Positions 31,200 through 37,189 of a stretch of 37,189 bases of DNA are shown here, piece by piece. Source of the stretch: a virus. Location of the stretch: positions 1-37,189 of the IMG/VR virus record IMGVR_UViG_3300025009_000261; one strand, written 5' to 3'. The notes beneath the pieces were generated by a model, which saw nothing but the letters and a program-made list of their open reading frames with translations, did no database searches and had not been told where the DNA came from. How positions within the stretch are numbered: position 1 is the first letter of the stretch; every line of letters begins with the position of its first letter. Both the position numbers and the translations under genes were made by a program.

Positions 31200-33481
31200 G
31201 TGTAATTATCCCCGGGAAAAATGAGGAATTTATTGGAGTGACAGCTGGTGATGTTCTGCAAAACATTGAGGGAAACACACAAATAGTTGTAGTTTTAGAT
31301 GGATTTGAGACTTCTATACCAGATATTTCAAATGACTCCAGAGTGAAAGTTTTAAAGTTTGATGCTTCTCTAGGTCAGCGTGCTGCCACTAATCGTGGAG
31401 TAGATGCAAGTGATGCCAAGTATGTGATGAAATTAGATGCCCACTGTGCGGTAGACAAGGGGTTTGATGTAAAAATGCTTGGGGCATTTAAGGAAATCGG
31501 AGATGACGTGACCATGATCCCGACTCTTTATAACCTCCATGCTTTTAACTGGCGGTGTAAAAAGTGTGGAAAAGAATGGTACCAAGGCTTAATACCGGAA
31601 CATTGTAAAGTGGAAGAGAATAAGCAGCAAATAAATAATCTGAATTGCGACAATATGACTGATTTTGAGAAAGTCATCGTGTGGAAGCCCAGATTGAACC
31701 GTAAAAGCGAGTTTTACCGTTTTGATACCACACTACATTTTCAATATGCGGGAGTATTCAAAAGTAGACCAGAAATAATGAGAGGTATATTGTTGGGGTA
31801 TGAATTATCTCTTGATCCTCAATTTGTATCTCCTGGCGTCATAGGTCTTTTTGCAAACCTTACAAGTTCTCATCCTTTTTTTATTAACACCGACTATTCT
31901 GGATGGGGGAAGGACATGGCCGTTAATGCAGTGTGTTTTTCGCCTATTAACAATGGCGGGGGCGTTAGAGCGGTTGAGATTTTCACCATCGGAGACAAGT
32001 TCAAGATGCAGGGGATTACAACAGGATCGGTTTTTACAAAGATGGTCAATGACGGGGATATCTTTTCCTCTCCCTCTGGGAATTTTACTAAACAGCCAAG
32101 CATAGATAAAGCGGTGGGCCATGTGAGTTTCTCCAAAATAGACGATATATCCATAACCAAACTTATCAATTCCGCCGATCCAGTTCCAACACCCAGTAGT
32201 TCTATCAACATTAATGTTGTTGAAGAATTTAACAACATATTTGGCGGGAGGTTTATTTACAATGAAAAATCGGGAAGTCTCCATAATGGAAGTGTACTAC
32301 TTACCCCAATTTATTGCAATGACTTTGTAGAAACGATGTCCATTCAAGGATCATGTTTTATGTGTACCAAGCAAAAGTACAATGAATTAAACTTGTGTGA
32401 CGAAACGTGGGGAAGTTGGGGCAATCAGGGAACTGAAGTGGCGTGTAAGACTTGGCTATCTGGCGGACGAGTGGTTACCAATCGTAGGACTTGGTACTCG
32501 CATATGTTTAGAACCCAAGGCGGGAGTTTTGGTTTTCCTTATCATCAGTCAGGAAATGAAGTAGAACGGGCCAGAAAAGCCTCACGGGATTTATTCTTAA
32601 ATAATAAATGGGAGAAGCAGATTTATCCTCTGTCTTGGTTGGTCGAGAAGTTTAAGCCCGTGCCGATTTGGCACGATCCAGAAGGAAAGGATATGTTAGA
32701 TTTTGTGAATAAGAAAGGTAAACAGTTTTATATGCAAAAGTCAGGGCAGTTCACCAAAGAAATAATTTTTTATACAGATAACCAACTCGACCTAAAAGTA
32801 GCGGAGCCAGTCAGGAATGTCTTGAAAAAGATAAGTAGGGAGAAGGGGATACCGATTGTCTGTTCCTCTCTCAAAAGGATGGACTTCGGGGATACAAACA
32901 TACACTTTCCTTCAATGAAACGTGGGTACTTGGCAATGTTCAAACAGATTTTGGGAGCGTTGGAGAATAGTACCGCTGACATTATTTTTTTTGCGGAGCA
33001 TGACGTTTTGTATCACCCATCCCATTTCGACTTTACCCCCCCAGACAAGAACACCTATTACTATAATCAGAACGTGTGGTTTTTGAGGATGCCGGATGGT
33101 CACGCTCTACATTATGACGTTAATCAATTATCGGGACTTTGTGCGTATCGTGATGTATTGATTACGCATTTTAGAGAACGGTATGAGATGGTTAAACAAG
33201 AATTTGATAAAGGATTCCCAGAAGCAGACTTTGTTAAATTCGTACGCAATATCGGTTTTGAACCCATGACTCACAACCGGATTCAATGGAAGAACTGGTT
33301 TAAGTATGAAACATGGAAGTCTGAATATCCGAATGTAGATATTAAACATGGGGCTAATGCTACTGGCCAGAGGTGGAATAAGGATCAATATAGAAACCAG
33401 CAACTTTTAGTAAATTGGACTGAATCGGAAGAGATACCGGGGTGGGGTAGGGGAATTGATGTTGTGAGTACGCTTCAGTAG
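31187..33481 (+). CDS. Two-domain glycosyltransferase, frame continuing through an antisense HNH gene
   Basis: A 764-aa open frame. Domain 1 (about 1-205 plus 380-515) is a family 2 GT-A enzyme: LSVIIPGKNEE, MKLDAHCAVDKG (DxH), a zinc-like CKKCGKEWY, FYRFDTTLHFQYAG, and then, after the insert, ETMSIQGSCFMCTKQKY and QGTEVACKTWLSGGRV. Domain 2 (about 530-764) holds ADIIFFAEHDVLYHP and looks like another GT-A-type domain. Residues about 207-366 correspond exactly to the antisense HNH gene at 31805-32284 and do not resemble glycosyltransferase sequence. Whether the product tolerates this insert is unknown. Confidence 0.8.
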   Translation: MYDLSVIIPGKNEEFIGVTAGDVLQNIEGNTQIVVVLDGFETSIPDISNDSRVKVLKFDASLGQRAATNRGVDASDAKYVMKLDAHCAVDKGFDVKMLGAFKEIGDDVTMIPTLYNLHAFNWRCKKCGKEWYQGLIPEHCKVEENKQQINNLNCDNMTDFEKVIVWKPRLNRKSEFYRFDTTLHFQYAGVFKSRPEIMRGILLGYELSLDPQFVSPGVIGLFANLTSSHPFFINTDYSGWGKDMAVNAVCFSPINNGGGVRAVEIFTIGDKFKMQGITTGSVFTKMVNDGDIFSSPSGNFTKQPSIDKAVGHVSFSKIDDISITKLINSADPVPTPSSSININVVEEFNNIFGGRFIYNEKSGSLHNGSVLLTPIYCNDFVETMSIQGSCFMCTKQKYNELNLCDETWGSWGNQGTEVACKTWLSGGRVVTNRRTWYSHMFRTQGGSFGFPYHQSGNEVERARKASRDLFLNNKWEKQIYPLSWLVEKFKPVPIWHDPEGKDMLDFVNKKGKQFYMQKSGQFTKEIIFYTDNQLDLKVAEPVRNVLKKISREKGIPIVCSSLKRMDFGDTNIHFPSMKRGYLAMFKQILGALENSTADIIFFAEHDVLYHPSHFDFTPPDKNTYYYNQNVWFLRMPDGHALHYDVNQLSGLCAYRDVLITHFRERYEMVKQEFDKGFPEADFVKFVRNIGFEPMTHNRIQWKNWFKYETWKSEYPNVDIKHGANATGQRWNKDQYRNQQLLVNWTESEEIPGWGRGIDVVSTLQ
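31805..32284 (-). CDS. HNH endonuclease nested antisense within the glycosyltransferase gene
   Basis: A 159-aa protein with unmistakable HNH features: GCWNWIGGIDKFGYGYIVYF, AHRFIYAWL, the core DHLCKNRSCCNPLHLE, DGENLNRSN, and a C-terminal zinc ribbon (CINGH and CKVCKK). Codons are exactly aligned with those of the plus-strand frame, so sense stops would need TTA, CTA or TCA codons here, and none occur. A promoter-like TTGCAA, 17 bp, TACACT lies upstream (32319-32291, minus strand), ending 6 nt before the ATG. It is a mobile gene inserted in reverse. Confidence 0.88.
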   Translation of the reverse strand: METSRFFIVNKPPAKYVVKFFNNINVDRTTGCWNWIGGIDKFGYGYIVYFGETHMAHRFIYAWLFSKIPRGRGKDIPVIDHLCKNRSCCNPLHLELVSDGENLNRSNAPAIVNRRKTHCINGHVLPPSRIVGVNKKRMRTCKVCKKTYDARRYKLRIKR

Positions 33482-33487
33482 TTAAAA

Positions 33488-33517
33488 TTGCCTCCAGATA
33501 GTTTTGTTGGTTAATCT
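33488..33517 (+). promoter_or_regulatory. Late promoter candidate before second Ser-rich gene
   Basis: TTGCCT, an 18-bp spacer with GATAGTT at positions 10-16, and TAATCT, ending exactly 6 nt before the ATG at 33524. No Shine-Dalgarno is present. It is closely similar to the element at 35868. Confidence 0.65.
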
Positions 33518-33523
33518 TTCAGT

Positions 33524-35866
33524 ATGATAAATCCAGATAGCCCCTATGTATTTGGCCCGCAGTTTTTTGAACAACACCAAGAAAAGTTATTGCGGCTAGC
33601 CAATAATCCAATCGGTAGATGGATCCTTCGTATACATGGAAAAAGAAGCAGTGTAGGCAAAAATAGAATTACAAAAATTCTTCCCAATGCTATTTTTTGG
33701 GATGGTGAAAAAGAAGGACAAGTCGTTGCTGAATTTCGTGTCAAAAATAAATTCTCTAACCGCATCTATTACGCTTTTTATCCTATTTGGTTTCTGATGC
33801 ACGGATGGGATATAAATGTAGCTAATCCACTTCGGGATCTGCTAATTCCAATTTCTCCAGTCGTACCAAATTGGAATCTGGGGTTTGACACTTTAACTGT
33901 TTACCCTGATCCGGTTCCTACATATTCGGATGACTCTATCTATTTTTATGATCCGACATATTTAACAGCAAGAAACGCAGCCACAGGAACTCGCCGTGGG
34001 GGAATATCCATGTATGTCCAGGCCACCTGGACTTCCCCCAATTATTTTATAGAGGGATTATTTATTAACTGGGACACATCGGACTTGGGAGCTAGTGCCG
34101 TTATCAGTGCAGCCACCGCTAGTCCCTGGGTTATTGCTAAAACTGTCACAGATGCCAGTTTTAACGCCAGGCTATACAACTCTACCGCCAGTAATCCGCT
34201 TATAGACGGTGACTTCGATCAAAGGGGGTCTACGGAACAGTCAAACACTAATTTTAGCACTTCTACCGTTACCACAGGAGCTTACAATGACTATCCCCTA
34301 AATGCCACAGGAATTTCTAATATTTCTCTAACTGGAATAACGAAATTTTGTTTAAGGGATCAATTTTACGATACAGCGTCAAACGTACCAACGGGTACGA
34401 ATTATTTTGAGGTGGCCACATCTCGTACGGCAGGTACGACAAATGACCCCAAATTAGTGGTTACTTATACTCTAAGTTCAGCATCAGCATCAGCCAGTTT
34501 GTCTCCTTCGGCGTCTTTGTCTCCCAGTGCATCCGCGTCTGCCTCTCTTTCTCCATCAGCAAGTGCTAGTGCATCCTTATCTCCAAGTGCCTCATTATCA
34601 CCTAGCGCTTCAGCTAGTGCATCATTAAGTCCGTCAGCCAGTGCCAGTGCAAGTCTAAGTCCTTCGGCCTCACTTAGCCCAAGTGCCTCCGCTTCTGCAT
34701 CCTTGTCACCATCGGCTTCAGCTAGTGCATCATTAAGTCCCTCTGCTTCATTATCACCGTCTGCCTCTGCTTCACCATCAATCCCCGGCTCTGCCAGTTT
34801 ATCGCCAAGCGCAAGTTTATCCCCATCAGCCAGCGCGTCTGCTTCCCTTTCACCCAGTGCCTCCGCTTCTGCATCCCTGTCTCCTTCGGCCTCTGCTTCA
34901 GCCTCTTTGAGTCCTTCGGCTTCGTTATCTCCCAGCGCCAGTGCATCGGCTTCGCTTAGCCCTTCAGCCTCCGCATCTAAATCTCTAAGTCCATCCGCCT
35001 CGCTTAGTCCTTCTGCATCGGCTTCAGCTTCTTTATCACCTTCGGCTAGTGTATCCGCATCGTTGTCACCTTCAGCCAGCTTGAGTCCCAGTGCATCAGC
35101 GTCAGCCTCCCTGTCTCCCTCTGCTTCTGCAAGTAGAAGTTTGAGTCCTTCAGCCTCCCTTAGCCCATCGGCATCAGCCAGTGCTTCATTAAGCCCATCA
35201 GCATCATTAAGTCCATCAGCTTCGGCTTCGGCGTCTATTTCCCCCTCGGCTTCGGCATCGGCTTCAGTTTCCTTCAGTGTTAGTCCTTCCCCCAGCACGG
35301 GATATTCAGATTACAGCCGGGGAGATTACGTTACCCTTCCAACAAACGATGATGATTTGGAAACCTTATACTCCGCTCAAGAAGAATTAGACGTGGCCTC
35401 CAACGATGATGCTGGGGTGGGTCAAGCCGGCACCTCTCAATACTTAGTTCATCAATACAAAAGTTTTGTGGGTCAAAGAACCTATGCGGATATTAAAGTT
35501 GAGTTACAATCAACTTTTGCTGGCACATCGTCTACGATTTATTTGCAAATCTACAATAGGACCACTTCAACTTGGACAACTATTGACTCTAACAGTTTCG
35601 CTACTGCCAGTACAGATTTTGAATTTAATTACTCCTTGCCTAGTCTAACTGATTACAAAGATTCTCGGAATGTTATCTCGGTAAGGGTTTATCAACTGGC
35701 TGATGCCAGTAGCCGAACTTTATCGATTGATTTATATGAGGTGTGTTTCCCCCTTGTGTATGCAAACAAATATTCCGCTCAATCAAATACTTATATAGAC
35801 AAATATTCCGCTCAATCAAATACTTATGTGGATAAATACTCAAAAGTTTGTGTCAGCGATAATTAA
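33524..35866 (+). CDS. Virion fibre protein with Ser/Ala/Pro repeat stalk (SPS2)
   Basis: A 780-aa protein in four parts. Residues 1-95 form a virion-attachment-like domain ([20 protein letters not shown]). Residues about 100-315 are a beta-rich domain ending in [10 protein letters not shown], like DNRLRE/carbohydrate-binding modules. Residues about 317-589 are degenerate [11 protein letters not shown] repeats. The last about 190 residues are another beta domain ([20 protein letters not shown]) ending in KYSAQSNTY repeats. The overall plan is a tail or head fibre with a flexible, possibly glycosylated stalk. It directly follows the glycan cassette with its own promoter. The role is inferred. 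Confidence 0.75.
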   Translation: MINPDSPYVFGPQFFEQHQEKLLRLANNPIGRWILRIHGKRSSVGKNRITKILPNAIFWDGEKEGQVVAEFRVKNKFSNRIYYAFYPIWFLMHGWDINVANPLRDLLIPISPVVPNWNLGFDTLTVYPDPVPTYSDDSIYFYDPTYLTARNAATGTRRGGISMYVQATWTSPNYFIEGLFINWDTSDLGASAVISAATASPWVIAKTVTDASFNARLYNSTASNPLIDGDFDQRGSTEQSNTNFSTSTVTTGAYNDYPLNATGISNISLTGITKFCLRDQFYDTASNVPTGTNYFEVATSRTAGTTNDPKLVVTYTLSSASASASLSPSASLSPSASASASLSPSASASASLSPSASLSPSASASASLSPSASASASLSPSASLSPSASASASLSPSASASASLSPSASLSPSASASPSIPGSASLSPSASLSPSASASASLSPSASASASLSPSASASASLSPSASLSPSASASASLSPSASASKSLSPSASLSPSASASASLSPSASVSASLSPSASLSPSASASASLSPSASASRSLSPSASLSPSASASASLSPSASLSPSASASASISPSASASASVSFSVSPSPSTGYSDYSRGDYVTLPTNDDDLETLYSAQEELDVASNDDAGVGQAGTSQYLVHQYKSFVGQRTYADIKVELQSTFAGTSSTIYLQIYNRTTSTWTTIDSNSFATASTDFEFNYSLPSLTDYKDSRNVISVRVYQLADASSRTLSIDLYEVCFPLVYANKYSAQSNTYIDKYSAQSNTYVDKYSKVCVSDN
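34476..35292 (+). repeat. Low-complexity Ser-Pro-Ser-Ala-Ser coding repeat 2
   Basis: About 272 codons of [11 protein letters not shown] units with occasional Lys, Arg, Val, Gly and Ile. Serine codons are mixed, reducing exact DNA repetition. A long frame on the opposite strand is a by-product of this composition. Confidence 0.9.
35768..35829 (+). repeat. 33-bp tandem repeat at SPS2 C-terminus
   Basis: Two copies with period 33 start at 35768 and 35801 and encode KYSAQSNTY units followed by a partial third (DKYSK). The first 29 bases of each copy are identical, so the duplication is recent compared with the diverged SPSAS repeats. Confidence 0.85.
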
Positions 35867-35867
35867 A

Positions 35868-35897
35868 TTGCCTACCGATAGTTTTTAGGTTTATCCT
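35868..35897 (+). promoter_or_regulatory. Late promoter candidate before third Ser-rich gene
   Basis: TTGCCT, an 18-bp spacer with GATAGTT at positions 10-16, and TATCCT, ending exactly 6 nt before the ATG at 35904. It lies in the 37-bp gap after SPS2. Confidence 0.65.
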
Positions 35898-35903
35898 TTA
35901 GGT

Positions 35904-37189
35904 ATGGCTGTTTATGAAATTTATCATTGGCTTGGCGGCATCGCAGATTACGAAGACCGAGGGATAAGGGGAGCTTTTAAGTTTGGCTCAAATTTGGATA
36001 TACGCCGTGACGTTGACTCTCTAAAAGTCGGACAAGCGTTAGAAGAAGAAGGATTAAACGCTTCGCAAAGTACGTCTGCTTCACAATCTCCCTCCAGAAG
36101 CGTGAGTGTCAGCGCCTCTGCGTCTGTCTCCTCGTCTCGATCTCCCAGTCCTTCCCCTGGAACGCACAGCCAGAGTGCCTCCGGGTCTCCATCGGCTTCT
36201 CCCAGTGCCAGCCAGTCCCAAAGTTCATCTGTCAGTGGCAGTCCTAGCCCATCGTCTGCCCTTACAACCGTATTCAAAGATTTAATCCACACTTTTGTTA
36301 AGTGTACTGATGGAAATACTTACGGATTTGGAAATGCCGGTTACATTTACAAAAGAGATTCGGGGGGGGACTGGACCCAAGTATACAAAGATCCCGATGG
36401 GGCAATTAAAGGGGCGGCGGAGTGGTATTCGGACGCTGGTAAGACTTATTTATATTGGGCTTGTGACACCGAATTAAAAAGAAAAGAGATACCCGGTGTG
36501 TCAAATTGGAACGATGTGCAAACGGTGGCCGACAATTTAACATCTGCCACTTGGCATACCATGAGAGAAGCCGGTGGATCTTTGATAATCGCTAACAAAA
36601 CAAAATTGGCTCTTGTTGGGTATGACAGTTCATATACTCCCGAAGCTCTTAACTTAATTCCTGGCAATTTGGCCAATACGATAGTTGAAAGAAATGGAAG
36701 AGTGATAATCGGAACGGCCAGAGTCGCTGACCCGACAAAAGGAATAAATGCCGCCATAGATACAGAGGTTCCTCTGGCCCAAGTCGGAGACGACGGCAAG
36801 GTATTTTTTGCCAATATGACCGATACGGTGCCGGCGATAGTATTCCCCGGTGGGGGCAAGGTTAATCCTGGTGGAGTAACCAATGAGGTCGAGTCGGTTA
36901 ATTTCTTTGAATGGGAGGAAGGAGAGAGTTCGTGGATTGACAAGCAATCAATCGGAAATTTAGCTCTGTTCGGGGTTTTTGGAGGTGATGCCGGCAAGGG
37001 CGGAATTTACAGTTACGGGCGGAAAAAGAAAAACCATTCAATCACTCTGAATTTGGAGTATTTATTGGATGAAGACGAAATTGGGGCAGTAGCTAGTGTT
37101 GGTGGTACGGTTATTGCCAGTTATAGGGATGGAACGGATTTTGGGGTGCAGGCTGTAGATGGTACTACTAAAGCCACTGGCACATACGA
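35904..37189 (+). CDS. Virion protein with short Ser-rich linker (SPS3, 3'-partial)
   Basis: The frame is open for 428 codons to the window edge. It starts MAVYEIYHWLGGIADYEDRG, a compact N-terminal domain of about 50 residues with IRGAFKFGSNLDIRRDVDSL. Residues about 52-117 are a Ser/Pro/Ala linker less regular than in SPS1 and SPS2. Beyond it is a beta-rich region with repeated motifs (YGFGNAGYIYKRDSGGDW, YTPEALNLIPGNLANTIV and RVIIGTARVADPTKGINA), suggestive of a beta-propeller or adhesin-like fibre. Its promoter places it in the late class. Probably a receptor-binding or tail protein; the end is missing. Confidence 0.75.
   Translation, partial: MAVYEIYHWLGGIADYEDRGIRGAFKFGSNLDIRRDVDSLKVGQALEEEGLNASQSTSASQSPSRSVSVSASASVSSSRSPSPSPGTHSQSASGSPSASPSASQSQSSSVSGSPSPSSALTTVFKDLIHTFVKCTDGNTYGFGNAGYIYKRDSGGDWTQVYKDPDGAIKGAAEWYSDAGKTYLYWACDTELKRKEIPGVSNWNDVQTVADNLTSATWHTMREAGGSLIIANKTKLALVGYDSSYTPEALNLIPGNLANTIVERNGRVIIGTARVADPTKGINAAIDTEVPLAQVGDDGKVFFANMTDTVPAIVFPGGGKVNPGGVTNEVESVNFFEWEEGESSWIDKQSIGNLALFGVFGGDAGKGGIYSYGRKKKNHSITLNLEYLLDEDEIGAVASVGGTVIASYRDGTDFGVQAVDGTTKATGTY

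Noticed and set aside
31894-32238. Second minus-strand frame inside the glycosyltransferase insert
   Set aside because: The HNH frame on the same strand explains the region far better, and this frame has no recognisable motif.
34465-35298. Long minus-strand open frame rich in Glu/Ala/Asp/Gly/Leu
   Set aside because: It is the mirror image of the SPSAS coding repeat. Its composition follows directly from reversed Ser/Ala/Pro codons, and it has no start region or motifs.
1-37189. tRNA genes and integration attachment sites
   Set aside because: No cloverleaf-like segment or T-loop signature stood out when reading by eye. A dedicated covariance-model search would be needed to exclude them fully.

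Overview
This window is part of a tailed-phage (Caudovirales-type) genome of moderately AT-rich composition. It has no rRNA, recognisable tRNA or bacterial housekeeping genes. It does carry a terminase large subunit, portal, scaffold-like protein, major capsid protein, a very large internal-virion-like protein, lysis genes and a replication module, all tightly packed with many ATGA start/stop overlaps. The host cannot be read from the sequence. Standard stop codons are used, and Shine-Dalgarno sites are strong in the reverse-strand early block but often missing before late genes. No integrase is visible. Both ends are cut: the first gene is open upstream and the last runs off the right edge.

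Layout. (1) 2-8477, plus strand: end of a virion gene, a 1565-aa virion protein with an embedded GNAT acetyltransferase domain, then lysis genes (XhlA-like membrane protein, M23 endopeptidase, holin-like protein), a HAD-like phosphatase, an HNH-like protein and micro-ORFs. (2) 8486-13615, minus strand: an early/accessory operon read leftward from a small HTH protein: endonuclease VII, a likely ssDNA-binding protein, HNH nucleases, a PD-(D/E)XK exonuclease, a secreted lytic transglycosylase, a YopX-family protein and several genes under 60 aa. (3) 13616-13705: back-to-back divergent promoters. (4) 13706-15612: a primase split into a separate CHC2 zinc-finger gene and a TOPRIM-helicase gene. A cluster of nine TGTTCA motifs with nested hairpins follows (15617-15775), a candidate origin or operator. 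(5) 15794-24267: packaging and head genes, with one opposite-strand zinc-finger/HTH gene between scaffold and capsid. (6) 24306-33481: a glycan cassette with four glycosyltransferase genes, three class I methyltransferase-like genes, a nucleotide-sugar dehydrogenase and a short epimerase-like protein, plus a Tad2-like (DUF2829) anti-defence gene and homing endonucleases. (7) 33524-37189: two more virion proteins with Ser/Ala/Pro repeats.

Main ideas. The glycan cassette lies between genes for proteins carrying long low-complexity Ser-Pro-Ser-Ala-Ser tracts, which suggests that the phage glycosylates its own virion fibres. An HNH endonuclease gene sits antisense and exactly codon-aligned inside a glycosyltransferase gene, whose sense frame stays open through the insert. 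Seven late promoter candidates share a 30-bp layout: a -35 box, a GATAATT-like box in the middle of an 18-bp spacer, and a -10 box. At three of them the -10 ends exactly 6 nt before the ATG, which predicts leaderless mRNAs.
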